The notes under the pieces are model-generated. The model ran no database searches and was not told the DNA's origin. It saw only the letters and a program-made list of their open reading frames with translations. Both the position numbers and the translations under genes were made by a program. A DNA stretch of 64,000 bases from Castanea sativa (taxonomy: Eukaryota; Streptophyta; Magnoliopsida; Fagales; Fagaceae): assembly GCF_040712315.1 (NCBI RefSeq), contig NC_134018.1:48857335-48921334 (forward strand), written 5' to 3'. The stretch's first letter is position 1. Each line of letters starts with the position of its first letter. This document shows positions 1-12,800 of the stretch, one piece after another.

Positions 1-31
1 ATGGTCCTTAGATGGTATTAATAAATAGAGT

Positions 32-145
32 AAGACTTAGTTCCAGTGCTCCAGTGCATTAGAGTCAACACGATAAATACGTGGCAAAAATCAAACATGT
101 GTCTATATCGTGTCAGCTGTAGTGCACTGGAGCTAAGTTGTGTCC
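32..145. repeat. possible short TIR element (MITE)
   Basis: The ends are imperfect inverted repeats: CTTAGTTCCAGTG near 36 matches the reverse complement of CACTGGAGCTAAG near 125-137. The interior is also partly palindromic (ACACGAT near 69 against ATCGTGT near 109). No clear target duplication was found. The word content resembles the better-defined MITE at 58734-58860. From 146 to about 1660 I see only AT-rich DNA without a supportable gene. Confidence 0.4.
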
Positions 146-1665
146 TAATAGACACGCATACTATAATAATACTCTCCTAGTGTCTATGAACATGGTCAAT
201 GTAATAATTTCTCGTCAATTGTTGCCATTTTTTATGCTAAGAATAACAAAAAATGGATTTTTTTTCATGCACCATCTAGCTGATACACATAAAATTCAGG
301 AAAATTTGTTGCAAGCTACAATTAAAGTTAATTGATGTATATTTTTTTTAGTTGTGATTAATAAATGTTTACATAATTATCATTAGAAAGCCCTGATCAT
401 CAGGTTATATCACCCCCTAGTAACTAATATTGATTCTCAACATTAAAAAAAAAACCAATGTTTTTTCCCCCCTTTCACTTTTCTGTCTAGCCACAAATTG
501 CTTTATTTGGTCAAGAAACTATAAATGGCCAGAGTAAATTCTCCAAGCACATGATAAAGAATTTTGAAGTTTCTACTTTCTAGCTTGAACGGTAATGCTA
601 GACCTTAGAAATGACTTGGTGTAATAAGTTTTTTTTTTTTGAGAAGTCATGCTAATTTGGATTTTTTTTTTTTAAATAAAACTCTAGAAATATGAAGGTT
701 CAATGTATACTAGCAGGTAGTTTAGTCTAAATAGTTCTCCTATTGACAAATTAAACCAGAATTTATCCACTATGCCTAATATATTTCCTATATAGTGGCT
801 GAAATAATGGGTTTTCAACACCATTTTTAAAATTATTTTTCTATATCTCCACTTGGAAGATTAGTTTGTCCTCAAAGACCAAGCATTAAAAAATGAAAAC
901 GATGGGCAAACAATACGTACAAGTAATAACTTCATTGTCAAAGTTTTTGTTATTGTAGAATGGTCTTTACGCTATTGAAAGGAAAAAACCCTTGTGACAC
1001 CTATTTACACTACGGTATCCGTATTAGACATCTGACTTAAAATTAAAGCCATGACTTGAAAAGCATATCATAGTGGAGTAGATAGATTTCTATTTGGGAA
1101 ATTTAGGGGAGTTTGGATGTTTCACAATATTGAGGAAAATTGTAATACTAGAGATTGATTGGTTTGAAGATTACTAAGACTCATCATTGTTTGTAATATA
1201 ACCTTAAATTGTGAATAAATGACGGTTCCAATTATTCTTAAACGTTACTGTAAGGACACAAATTGAACCAAGACCTAATAGATTGAAGGGAACCGGCCCA
1301 AAAATTTCAATACAATAAAATTTGTAGAGAGTGGGCTTTAAATCTAGGTTATATGAATATTGGATAGCGTGAATGATAGGTTTACCCCACAAATCACACG
1401 AAACAAGAAATTTATGTAACAAAGAAACCTCCTCGGACAAACGCCGAAAATGATTTGTATTGATTGTCTCTGTTTTAAACATAGATTACAATTCAAGATA
1501 ATGTGTACAGTGTTTTTCTTTATTCTTCCCCCCTCCCCCCTTTGAATGTCTTTTCTTTTCTTTTATATTATCCTCTTTCTTCTCACCATCTTCCATGTAT
1601 TGACCAAATTCCCAACCTAGATACTTGTCTCATCCATCACTTTTTTGTAATCTTCAAATAATATC

Positions 1666-2053
1666 TGTAAGGCTGATTACTACTGTTCAGAGGTCATTTC
1701 CCCATTAATGTGGCCAGAGAGGTTGGTGCAGAGTCTTTAATGCGGTGGTAGCAGCTTTCTCTAAGATATTTCTCATTCACCCCATCTCTCTATGCTCATG
1801 TGGAATTCATCATCATCCGCCAGACCTTCTAGAATTTCCTTATCAGCATTAGGGTGCACAGTATATTCTTCACCTCGTAGGGCCGAGGAGACATCACTCC
1901 TTGGATCATTCTCCTCCAACTTCCATCGCAATGGTTTGCTTGTAGGCCTCTAAGTCTAGTGTATCTATTACCACAAAACCCTTCTCGGACAGGCTTATAC
2001 CCTCGGATCAAGCCCAAAGCCCAAGAATATATTTTGACCCTTTTGCCGCCACA
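1666..2053 (-). repeat. LTR fragment related to the Tat-type element
   Basis: On the minus strand this stretch contains words very close to the LTR at 25872-26630: attaaagactctgcacc, then a near match to the gccgcattaatggggaagtg segment, then gacctctgaacagtag. It also has several ccgagg/cctcgg words typical of that LTR. The minus-strand segment begins TGTGGCGG and ends CCTTACA, but no matching target duplication is visible and the usual 3' portion of an LTR seems absent. I read it as a degraded or truncated relative rather than a clean solo LTR. Confidence 0.45.
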
Positions 2054-2450
2054 ATTACAATTTAGAACAACCAAAAACGTTTAATTGGTTGCTATTATCT
2101 TCTTCTTCTTTTTCCAATGAAAACATCTATAGTTTAAATCATTCTCTATTAACTATTAAATTATCAAAAAAGACAGAAAAATTAAATATTTATCCATTAT
2201 TATTTTTATTTGACAAATGCACAGGCTATGGAGATGATAGACAGGTTTTCCTATTCAATACATGCATGCAAGATTGAAGATACTAAGGCAGAAGGTCAAT
2301 GGGGCCCACCATAACCCTAAACATTAGAATAACAATTTTCAATTTTGACCAAATTTTACAATGATATGATGCTAAAAATATTTTTCTTAAAACATTTTAC
2401 AGCGAAACAAATAGAGTGTAATGAATGACATAAGGGCATAAATTAAAGAA

Positions 2451-2635
2451 GGAAAGTGCTAACGAATGTCCTAAGGACATTAGTTAATAATCCATTTAAA
2501 AAAAGTTTTTATGGGAAAATGAAATAAAACAATTAATATTTTGACAGCTTTTTTCATTTCCCATAAAAGTGGTATTAAAATTTTGCTAAAATGGATTGTT
2601 ATCCAATTCCCTAAAGGCATTCATTAACATGACCT
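2451..2635. mobile_element. MITE with 9-bp target duplication (Mutator-like)
   Basis: A 185-bp element with imperfect inverted termini. GGAAAGTGCTAACGAATGTC at the left pairs with the reverse complement of the right end (AGGTCATGTTAATGAATGCC), and similarity continues inward for about 40 bp. It is flanked by the direct repeat ATTAAAGAA at 2442-2450 and 2636-2644. The 9-bp duplication points to a Mutator-like non-autonomous element. No coding capacity. Confidence 0.7.
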
Positions 2636-2769
2636 ATTAAAGAATACTAAATATTCAATTAGGTGTTATAATACACAATTTTCAAAAACAAGACAAACTT
2701 ATTGTCTTTTTTGACAAGTTTTTCTTCTTTGAATTGTTTATATATTTTATAAGTGTTTTGAGGGTAGCT

Positions 2770-2836
2770 ACGGCAAATTTGTTGTTACTTTGTTCATGAT
2801 ATATATATCATGAACAAGTAACAACAAATTTGCCGT
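2770..2836. repeat. near-perfect 32-bp-arm hairpin
   Basis: ACGGCAAATTTGTTGTTACT starting at 2770 is repeated in reverse complement ending at 2836. The arms run through TTGTTCATGATAT to an AT-only centre. The only arm difference I see is one extra T. The word aactttctagatatt follows directly and recurs near 2912, so the hairpin may be part of a larger decayed repeat. Confidence 0.75.
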
Positions 2837-3039
2837 AACTTTCTAGATATTGACCGAGTCCACACAATTAGTGGTGTTTTTAAATTTTCGGCTAAAAAGT
2901 AAAAGCACCATAACTTTCTAGATATTTGGCAAAAGCTTGCTGTCCATATGGGGTTCCAACTTCCATGAGCTAGTGTGGCAACTGGCTGGAAGAAATTCCG
3001 TTATTTTTACATTTTCAGATTAGTTTCTTTAAGAATTTT

Positions 3040-3210
3040 GGAAAATATTAACTGATGTCTTAAGTGTATTTATTAGTAAACTATTTTTAAAAATATTTTA
3101 TAGAAAAAAAAGTAATTAATATTTTGACAACCTTTTTAATTTTCAATAAAAATTGTGTCAAAACTTTACTTAAATGATTTGTTAACAATTGTCTTAAAAA
3201 CACCCGATAA
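3040..3210. repeat. degenerate relative of the 2451-2635 MITE
   Basis: Both ends carry inverted, diverged versions of the same terminal sequence (gatgtcttaag near 3055 and the complement of cttaaaaaca near 3195). The centre (aattaatattttgacaacc...ttttcaataaaa) parallels the centre of the 2451-2635 element (aattaatattttgacagc...catttcccataaaa). No target duplication could be identified. It is probably an older copy of that family. Confidence 0.5.
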
Positions 3211-3253
3211 AAAAACTCATTATTATTAACTTTCTATAATCTTAAAATAAAAA

Positions 3254-3475
3254 GGGTAATTACACATAACCCACTTGTAGTTTGAGCGAAAATCACTTTG
3301 TCTACCTGTGGTTTGAAAAGTATCACTTAATTCATGGTATGTTCCATTTGTTTTCCGTAATCCACCTCTATTAAAATCAGGGATAAATAGGTATTTTTGT
3401 TCAAATTTTATGGCTCTTTTCCAAAACAAAAAATAGAGCAAAAATGAAAGAAAAACAAGATCAAAAAGTGATATT

Positions 3476-3511
<36 letters not shown>

Positions 3512-4349
3512 CAAACAAATAACATGAAGAACATATCCCAAAAAAAAAAAAAAAACTCTTCGATTCAATCTCTTTTGGCCATTTACACATTCGAATCAAT
3601 CAATCAATGCCTTTCTCGCCAATCTATTTGACTAATTCATTTGATCCCTCACAAAGATCAAGAGACAAAATCCCAAAAACCTCAGATTCAGACACAATCA
3701 TTCTCGATTCCTCAATAGCTGCTAATGCCGTGTACACGCAAATTTGATATCTTTTGGACCAAACCCATTTGACCAATTTCTCTAAAATCCTCAAAAACAA
3801 AAATCCAAGTACCACAAACACCCAGATTCAAGAAATTAGAACTTTTTCCCAAACCCATTTCTATGGTTCCCAAATCTTACAAGATTCTGAATCAGTTTGA
3901 AGAACAAAAAGAAATCAACCATTTGGGAAGAAACCCATTTGACCCAATTGGTTGATTTTACATGGGAGCTAGAGATCACAGGCACCTAGTTTCAAAAAAC
4001 CAAACCTATAATTTTTTTTTTTCAATGTTGAGTCCCAATCACCAACTGATTCGAACGCTCTTTCACCTCCACCACCTTGTGTATTTGTGTTTAATTTTTT
4101 TGGGTATGTTCTTCATGTTCAAAATTTGTGTGAATGGAGAGAGAGACAAATACTACTTTATGATCTTGTTTTTCTTGCATTTTTGTTCTATTTTTTGTTT
4201 TGGGAGGTGAGAGACATAAAATTTGAGTAAAAATACCTATTTACCCCTGATTTTAGCCGAGGTGGGTTACGGAAAACAAATGGAATATACCACAGATGGG
4301 TTAAGTGATTTTCGCCCAAACCACAGGTGAGTTTAGTCTAATTACCCCT
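3254..4349. mobile_element. long-TIR foldback element, copy A (MULE-like)
   Basis: The 1096-bp element begins GGGTAATTACAC and ends with its complement (AATTACCCCT). It has inverted arms of roughly 260-300 bp (about 3254-3556 and 4085-4349) containing the shared words cctgtggtttga, aacaagatcaaaaagtg and catgaagaacat. It is flanked by a perfect 9-bp direct repeat AAATAAAAA (3245-3253 and 4350-4358). A CT microsatellite (about 3478-3507) and a poly-A run lie in the left arm. There is no transposase gene. Long TIRs plus a 9-bp TSD suggest a non-autonomous Mutator-like foldback element. A sister copy lies at 61911-63197. Confidence 0.75.
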
Positions 4350-6940
4350 AAATAAAAACCGATATAACTATGATGATATTGAAAGAAATTAAGAAAAAGG
4401 ATTGGTTGTGGCCTAATTTGGTCTTTTGCAAAACCGTTTTGTCCGTTCATCATTGTTGCTAGCCTGATGCTAATATTAAACTTTTGACTCCGTTAACGTT
4501 TAGGGAACGAAGATGATAACAAATAAAGTCATATCCTCATAATAAAAAGAAAAAAAGAAAAAGAAAAAGAAAAAAGAATGTCATATCATTACAGGTATGG
4601 TACAAGCACATACATCCATTGTGCAAGCCGCAATTTCTTACTTAGACCAAGAGATGATTTGTTGGTGGGTAAGTAGACAATATGGATTTTAAATTCCATG
4701 GAATTTAAAAATAAATTGTTAGGGTTATATTTTTATGTAATTACCTAATAATTTGACAAAATACACTTTACTTTTAATTGGGTAGATCTGAGTTGGGTTT
4801 AATACATCAAGAAATATGTTATTTAAGCATTTCAAGTGTTTGTATTAAAGACATGAAGGGTGTGTTTAGATACCGCTTCTTACTGAAAACTGAAAATACT
4901 GTAGTAAAATCATTTTTAAATGTGTGAATAGTACCGTGGGACCCAATTTTGAAGTTTTTATTAAAGGAAAAAGGTACTTGCGACTCCCGTGAACAATGCA
5001 TGAGACCTACTAGAAAAAAAAACGCAGATGCATGGATAGCATAAAATGCGCTATTCAAACGTGCACGAAAATTGATCCAAGAAACAAGTGAAAAAAGCTG
5101 TTTCATTAAGTCTCGATTGATAGCTTGACAAATACTGCTATCGAGACTAAATAAGAAGCTCGATAGATGACTCAATAGAAGCTCAATCTATCGAGAATTA
5201 CGATTTTCAGATTTGAAATTTGGCCTAGGCTTATTATTTGTTAGGGATTCTTTTCTCATAACTCTAGACATATATAAGGCTTATTTTAAGAGCCGTCACA
5301 CATGGATACATAGACAAAAGAGATTATTTTTCTTTAGGAGAAGTTACTGCATTTGTACGCCATAGAGTTTTGTAAACAAATACTTCCTGATCTTTATTGT
5401 TGATAAAGTAAAAAATTTTGTAACCAACAACATTTGTTCAAGTTACTGGAGTTAGTCACGTACTAATATCTGTGCAAAGGGTTAGTCACATATTGGAAAT
5501 TTATACATCAAGGAAAAGAAGAGTACTATAAAATTAAGTCCAATTAAGTATTGGAACGAAAGTTCAACTGTAGATTGGTATGTTGGGATAAGCCAGAGTA
5601 GTAGTAAGATTCCTTATACTTGTAACCACTTGATTGTTGATTAGAAGATTCTTGGGTGTGGTGACCTTAAAATCACCTGGTGGAGTTTTTGACATGTGAG
5701 AAGTTTTCTCCATTTGTCAATAAATCACTGTGTCAATTTATTTTATGCTGCATTTAGTTTAATTAGTGATTTGTTGGTGCCTTCACCATTTGCATACAAT
5801 TGAACCTAATTAATCAAATTGAGTAATTGAATTAATTAACCGGGGCCAAGTTATCTTAATTCAACTTAAATAAAAATAAATTTTTCTTTATCCATATCAA
5901 TGCAATTCTCTCTAAAAAGTGCACCAGTCCAAACCCAAATTCCTTAAAAACACACACACACACACACACACACAAATGAACATAAAGAAGTACAAAAAAA
6001 AAAAAAAAAACCATCGGATAAATAAACTTCAATTCACATTCAACAAAAGTATATGTAGCCCAATAACAAAGCCCTCCATGGAATTTATAACTTGCAATTT
6101 GAAAAGCGCGATTTCTTTATACCTTTTTTACGAGTGAAAAAAACTGAAAGCAATGCTTTGAAAAAAACTTTCAAAGCCTCTTTCCTTTAAGCTAAGATAA
6201 CACCATTCAAAATGTCCTACATTTTGTTCCAATCTTTATTTTTTTGGGGGAAGGGAGGCTATATTTCTTCTAAAAAAATAAGAAGGAAAAAAAAGTAAGT
6301 CACTTTGTTTTAATAAGAAGACTTGGAAAATGCTGAACTGTATAAGAGGGCTTGACTGTAGACCAGCATGTCACATTTTCATGGGTTTAGAGAAATTGTA
6401 TTTCTAACAGAAACCCTTTTCATTTCTTTCCAGGTTGTTTCCTAATGGACCTGCTCTAGTTATAACTTATAGAAAATTATAGAAAAATAACGCATAAAAA
6501 TTAATTTGAAACTTAATAATAAGTGACAATAGACAATTAGTATAATACATATATAATTGAAACAGATCTCTACTGGCCTGTAAATATTGGTTATGGAACT
6601 ACTCCATAGCTAGCTAAGTCACTTTTCCATTGATTTGAAAGAAATACATAAATGAAAGACAACTTACCAAAAACTTTAGGATAGTCTATCAGAATTAACC
6701 AGCTCTTATTGCTAAATTTGCTTTACTAATGACTCACTCATGCCCATACTTACTGGGATATGTTTGACTAGATCTGAACCTCCTCATTTTTTTAATAACA
6801 GAAGCTGTTAATTTGTTCCTAATATAAGTTTTTAGTAATTAATTATAGGTAGACACTCAACCAAGTCAGTCAACTGTTCTTGTTCTTGCAATCCAAGCAA
6901 ATACACCTTCCTGAAATGGAAACTAGCAGCTTTCATCCTC
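4350..6940. other. intergenic, no gene seen
   Basis: AT-rich DNA. Segment 4857-5010 is a fragment of the repeat described at 38307-38565, in opposite orientation (shared words: actgaaaatactgtagtaaaat, gtgaatagtaccg). At 5105-5205 a set of tctatcgag/ctcgatag words forms short inverted repeats. A (CA)n microsatellite occurs at about 5950-5976 and poly-A at about 5994-6011. No open frame in this interval has a recognisable product. Confidence 0.5.
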
Positions 6941-6948
6941 TATATAAA
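6941..6948 (+). promoter_or_regulatory. TATA box of the EXO70 gene
   Basis: TATATAAA at 6941-6948 lies about 140 bp before the ATG at 7084, with a (CT)10 pyrimidine tract at 6979-7000 in the predicted 5' leader. The position and the CT-rich leader are typical of plant Pol II genes; the transcription start itself is inferred. Confidence 0.6.
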
Positions 6949-7083
6949 CCCCAAAAGCAAGAATATGTAACTATAAGCCCTCTCTCTCTCTCTCTCTCTC
7001 AATAAGCAAATATTAGATTGGCTTTCATATTTGAGCTTTGAAGTTCTCTCTTAAGTTTTGAGTTCATTACTCTTAAAGGCTCA

Positions 7084-8994
7084 ATGATGCTGTCTGAAAC
7101 TCCAAAGAAAAATAAAAACATGCCAAGCAGATTAATGTCAAGCCTCTTCTTCTCTTCCTCAAAAACCCTTTCTTCTTTGTCATCATTTCCAAGCTCTCAC
7201 ACTCCTTCCACCCATATCAAATTCTCTGAGACCATGATGGAAGAAACCATTGAAAATGCTGAATCAATAATCTCCAAATGGGATTTAAACTCTTCGTTCT
7301 ACAAAGCCACCTCTCTCTTCCAACATAACAGAAAAGAAGCCCAGGAGTTTCTCAAATCTGTCAAGGACTTGCAGCGAGCAATGCATTTCTTAATCAGTGA
7401 AAATTCTACATCCAAGAAGCTCATACTTGCCCAGAACCTAATGCAAATAGCCATGAAAAGGCTTGAAAATGAGTTTTATCAGATACTGTCTAAAAACCGT
7501 GACCATCTTGATCCTGAATCAGTATCTGGCCGATCCTTGGGTGGGTCAAGTGATTCTGATGATGAAGATGACATTCAATCCAAAGACAAGTTGGAAATTG
7601 CTGGTGACTCAGTCACTGAGGTGGATAGAGTCTCAGAACTTGCCATGACCGATTTAAAATCAATAGCTGAATGCATGATTAGCTTGGGTTATGGGAAAGA
7701 ATGTGTGAAGATATACAAAATTATCAGAAAATCCATAGTAGAAGAAGGATTGTATCATCTTGGAATTGAAAAGTTCAGGTCTTCTCAAATTCATAAGATG
7801 AATAGAGAAGACTTTGAGCAAATCATTAAGAAGTGGATAACTGTAACAAAGATTGCTGTGAAAATGCTGTTTTTTGGAGAAATAGTTCTATGCAATCATG
7901 TGTTTTCAAAGTCTGAGAAGATTAGAGAGTCATGCTTTTCAGGAGTAACCAAAGAAGCAGCCTTCAGACTATTCAGATTCCCTGAACTCATCACAAAGAG
8001 CAGGCATTCGCATGAAGAAGTTTTCCAACTAATGGAACTTTATGAAGCAGTCTTTGAGTTGAAGCCAGAGATTGAATTTATATTCGACTTCAAATCAACC
8101 AAGGCTGTTAAATTACAAGCTCTTTCATCGCTGGTCAAACTCGGTGACTCCATCCGCACCATTTTATCCGAATTTGAATCAACAATTCAAAAGGACTCAT
8201 CAAGAACTCCAGTTTTCGGGGGTGGCATTCACCCGCTGACCCAATCAGCAATGACATTCATATCTTCACTGGCAGATTACAGTGGTATTCTCTCCAGTAT
8301 CATTCTTGATAAACCACAGGCAAGGACTTCACGACTACCAGAATCTTACTTTGAGAGTCCGACCTCTGGCAACGGTTCAACACCAGCAGTGTCAGTCCAC
8401 CTAGCTTGGCTCATATTAGTTCTTTTGTGCAAGCTTGATAACAAAGCTGAGCTCTACAAAGATGTGTCTCTATCATACCTCTTTCTTGCAAACAATCTCC
8501 ACTTCATTGTTGAGAAGGTACGTACAACCAACCTTAAGTACCTCCTAGGTCACGACTGGGTGTTGAAGCACACGAAGAAAGTTAAACAATACGCTTCAAA
8601 CTATGAATCAATGGCTTGGACTAAGGTCTTCTCATCTTTACCGGAGAAAAATACCTCAGCAATAACTCCCGAAATGGTAAAGGAGTGCTTTATGAGGTTC
8701 AATGTGACTTTTGAAGAGGCATACAGGAAACAGACATCATGGTTTGTACAAGATGGGAAATTAAGGGATCAATTGAAAGTGTCAATAGCAAAGAAACTGG
8801 TTCCAGAGTATCAAGAATTTTATGATATGTATTTGGCGATGCTGACTGGGGAGAAGAATTTGGAGTTATTGGTAAGGTTTTCACCTGACGATTTGGGGAA
8901 CTACTTGTCAGATCTGTTCCATGGGACCTCCACCTCAGGTAGTTCTACATCGTCTTCATCATTGTTTCAGTCACAGGGATGTATACCCCACTGA
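7084..8994 (+). CDS. EXO70: EXO70 exocyst subunit, EXO70H-like
   Basis: A single uninterrupted exon encodes 636 aa. The protein is an EXO70-type subunit of the exocyst, the complex that tethers secretory vesicles at the plasma membrane through phosphoinositide binding. The C-terminal two-thirds (about residues 235-610) reads as the helical EXO70 domain, with family-like blocks AWLILVLLCKLDNKAELYKD, YLFLANNLHFIVEKV and FVQDGKLRDQLKVSIAKKLV. An acidic SDSDDEDD stretch lies near residue 157, the N terminus is Ser-rich, and the tail after about residue 610 is Ser/Thr-rich. An intronless gene and this tail fit the plant EXO70H clade. ATG at 7084 is followed at once by a second ATG (7087), so the true start could be either. 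TATA box and CT leader lie upstream. Its neighbour at 9844 is convergent and functionally unrelated. The exact H paralogue cannot be assigned by eye. Confidence 0.93.
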   Translation: MMLSETPKKNKNMPSRLMSSLFFSSSKTLSSLSSFPSSHTPSTHIKFSETMMEETIENAESIISKWDLNSSFYKATSLFQHNRKEAQEFLKSVKDLQRAMHFLISENSTSKKLILAQNLMQIAMKRLENEFYQILSKNRDHLDPESVSGRSLGGSSDSDDEDDIQSKDKLEIAGDSVTEVDRVSELAMTDLKSIAECMISLGYGKECVKIYKIIRKSIVEEGLYHLGIEKFRSSQIHKMNREDFEQIIKKWITVTKIAVKMLFFGEIVLCNHVFSKSEKIRESCFSGVTKEAAFRLFRFPELITKSRHSHEEVFQLMELYEAVFELKPEIEFIFDFKSTKAVKLQALSSLVKLGDSIRTILSEFESTIQKDSSRTPVFGGGIHPLTQSAMTFISSLADYSGILSSIILDKPQARTSRLPESYFESPTSGNGSTPAVSVHLAWLILVLLCKLDNKAELYKDVSLSYLFLANNLHFIVEKVRTTNLKYLLGHDWVLKHTKKVKQYASNYESMAWTKVFSSLPEKNTSAITPEMVKECFMRFNVTFEEAYRKQTSWFVQDGKLRDQLKVSIAKKLVPEYQEFYDMYLAMLTGEKNLELLVRFSPDDLGNYLSDLFHGTSTSGSSTSSSSLFQSQGCIPH

Positions 8995-9843
8995 AATGAC
9001 AATGTATGTCCATTACCATGCAAACTAAGTCTAATTTTCCTATCCAGTACATGTAATTCTGTTATGATTAGTACTGGTCAGTTTGAAATGGTCCTTTCAG
9101 ATTTTCCCATAAGATCATTCATCGTGAGCCATGTATGAATGATAATCCTCCAGCAATACTACTTTACTTGGGCATTCTTAATTTTCATCATCAAACTAAA
9201 ATATTCCAATCAAATTCTCAAGGCTAGCCAAATAAACTTGACTTGAATGCATAGAAAAATTTTCATATGGTTTTAAGTTGAAAATTTCACTTGGAATATC
9301 TGAATCACATAAAAGGTAACAAACTTGCAAATATTGAAAGTTAAATATGTATCTATGCCAATTTTGAAGTTTGACTATACCATAGCTCAGTAACATTTTG
9401 AAACAATTTAGCTTATAAAATAAGAATAGAATAGAATTCATTTGGAGCTATTTGAATTGGGAAATTATTTATATAAAGAGATAACGCAAAAAGAAATACT
9501 TAATACTTTGATGGTTGATATATTCGACCGGGAAATCTTAACCTTGAATAGATCTGGTCAGGCATATTAGCTTAAAGTCAACAAACTTGTGAATATTACA
9601 ATAAAAAGTGCAAGTGTCAGCATTTGAAATTTACTAAGCTCAAACGTGCCTTAAGTTGACTTACTAAGTTTTGAAACAACATTTTGTCTATAAATATAAT
9701 TACAAGAAAACAAGTCTGACATAATTTAAATATATGGTGCCAACCATAACATTTCAAATTTCAACAACATTTTTCAGAGAGACGAGAAAACCTATAGAGG
9801 TAAGAGGAACATGAAACTGCATACACACAAGATAATGAATAAA
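8995..9843. other. intergenic between convergent genes
   Basis: About 850 bp separate the stop of the EXO70 gene (+) and the stop of the pectate lyase gene (-). Both 3' UTRs must lie here. The sequence is AT-rich and I see no other gene or clear repeat. Confidence 0.5.
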
Positions 9844-12800
9844 CTATCCAATTACCATCTGCTCCACTGGCCTAGGAACGGATTGCCAACCTGTACAAAT
9901 TTGGAGAATATCTTTAAGAGAATCTGAGGGTGCTTCCATTGTCCATGTCAAGTAGAATTCACTTGGATGGAACAAACATTCTTCGTTGGCCACTGTTGAT
10001 AAGTAAGCTTGAGCCCCATTCAGGAACAAGTCTCCTTCAGATCTTATTGAGCCAGATTTTACCTCTTCCCGATCTGCCGCCTATGGAATCATCGAAAGAG
10101 CAAGCATTTGAGACATATTGTGTCAGCAGCCAATGGAAATAAGACCATTCTACTTATTCAGAACAAAGTAATGCATATAAATAGTTTGTAACTTCGCAGT
10201 TTACATAAATTTACTAAATAACATTAGTTCCCCACATTCCAGTCTACCCACAATGACCCCTCTGTGATTCAGCCTCTTCATAAGTATACATGAGACACCC
10301 AAAGGCTTTTTTTCCCCTTCTTTTCTTTATTTCTTTATGGAAAATAAAAAGACATGCTATTTTTCTGGCCAAAATGTCAAACACTTAAAGGTCTTGTCCA
10401 GTTGCCCATTTTACAGAGAAAACGCTGACTATAAAGATATTTAGTGAGAAAACTCTTACTTTAATGAAAATACACTACTTAGTCACTGTTTAAATATACA
10501 CAGTCAATTGGCTGAGGATGACAGATTATCTGGTATGCTCCAATTGAAGCACTATACCAAATCTGAAGCTGTTATTTTTTGGAGTAGATCTTTAGATTTC
10601 AAAGACAACATCCCTCAACATTGCTTCCTGCAGCACTTCTCATTTGGAAGAATACTTAGCACAAAGGTATTAAGTAAATAACTGGTTCAACCACAGACAC
10701 TCGCCAGAATATCATAAAGTAAATGTGTTCTTTTACTAAAATATTTAATGAGGAATATTCATTTAAAAAAAATAATCAGGTGCTTCATTGCTTGTAAAGA
10801 ATGAGGTTTCCCTTTTGTCCTGTATAACTAGACAAGCATTTTTGCAGTGTTCTGAAGTTAAAACAGAACTACCATAATTAAGAAAAATCCTAACAATAGA
10901 TGTAAGACATGGTGACATACGAATATACGATGTGAGATAGTCTTGGATGGAGTTAAATGCTAAATAAGGTGTGTATGATGATGAATGATTTGAAAAAAGA
11001 TAAAACTTCAATGATGCATAATGAAAAACTAAAAACATGTCCAGCCATAAATGCATCCAGGTTCATACGTACAAACTCATCTGTTCAATATTGGTAATGA
11101 AGATAAGGAACCAACAGGAATAATCTCTTATATTAGATAAGGTAAATAATGAAAAGACACTACGGTTCTTAAAAAGGCACAAAATGTATCCACAAAGTAA
11201 AATTTGACAATTCAGTTAATGCATTGCATTCTAAAACATAGAACTTTAGGCTGTTTAAAATAAACTTCCATTGAGCATATCATCTATCTATTTTTTTTTT
11301 CCTTACATGAATTTTGAACCTTCAAATTTGTGCTCTGTGTTTTATGAAGGGTCATAAATAATCAGGCAAAATTTCAGCTATGCGATGCAGAGCAAAATAT
11401 ACTTTACCTTCTCTGTATAATATTCAAAAGACTTTTTCTTCTGTCCTGCTTCATATATGTTGCATTGAGAGTATATCTGAGAAAAATAAAGGTTAAAAAA
11501 GAAAAAAATCAGATAAAAAAATGTGTGCATATATTGAGGACGCAGAAAACTTAAGACGCTTAATCAGAAGAGAAAACAAATAGCCATTTACCTGAGATTC
11601 TACACTGGCACAAACAGCATATATACCCCAGTTTCTGGTGTAATTGTTGTATAGATGAACTTTTCCAAATCTAACACGAGGGTGCCTTTGCCGAGTCCCA
11701 TCAAAGAAACAATGATGAATTGTTACCCGAATGCATCTATCACCAACATGAGTGGGGTCTGCCCCAATAAGCATTGTCTTGTCATGCTGTGTAAAGTAAC
11801 ATCTGGTGCCAAAGGCAGAATAATATATCAGAACTTTTTACCTCCAGTATTCAGTCTAATCCTGCAACATGAGATATCAACCCACCTAGAAATAGTTATA
11901 TCTGTGCTTTGTCTAGTGATATCTATAAGTCCATCATCATAATCACGAAGGCTGCAGCGGTCTATCCATATGTGCTTTGAATTTGGTTTTATTTGAATAC
12001 CATCAACATCATGTCCCCTACCACCTTCAAACTCAAGGTTGCATATGATTATGTGTTCACATTCCTTCAGCCTTAAGCCTTTGCCGGTGAGCTTTATCCT
12101 TTGACCCCGGCCATCAATTGTCTTATAAGACGACACGTTCAAGTAAGAAGAAAGATGAAGAGTACCAGAAACTTCAAAAACTATCCATAGTGGCTCTTTT
12201 TTACGGCAACCTTCACAAAGGGATCCTGGACCATCATCTAAAGACAGAACACTATTTGGATATTAAGTAATACAATTTCAGAAACTTTTGCTCAAAACAT
12301 TAGGAACTTGCATAAAGTAGAACCTTAATAAACAAGTCATTTCGTACATGATGGTATGTCAACAAACACTACATATAATCACAAGAGATCCAAATGTCAC
12401 TAATAATCTGTCAGTTATCCTAAAAGCTTAAGCTACTAAAAAATGTTAAATCCAATACCATTATTATTATAAAAAGGAAAATTTTGCGATTTATTTTTTG
12501 AATATTAGCATGATACCGATAAACAATATTAAATGAACAATAATTCTAGAGTCACAACTTTTCTTACAATTCTTTTTATAATTACTAATGTGATAAGTTG
12601 TTAATGGTATACAATAAAGTAGTGTCAACAATGGAGTCATATGAGAATCAATAACAACAAAGTAAAAATGTTGTGTCTATAGCTATGAAGCACGGGTGCG
12701 TTTGGGATTTGGGTGCGGGACTCGGCAATTTTTGAAAAATTAGGGTGCGGGTGCAACAGGGTGCGGCGATTAAAAAATTATTAAAAATATTTTTATTTAT

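Noticed and set aside
3226..3599. Frames rich in ERER
   Set aside because: They are encoded by the CT/GA microsatellite in the left arm of the foldback element.
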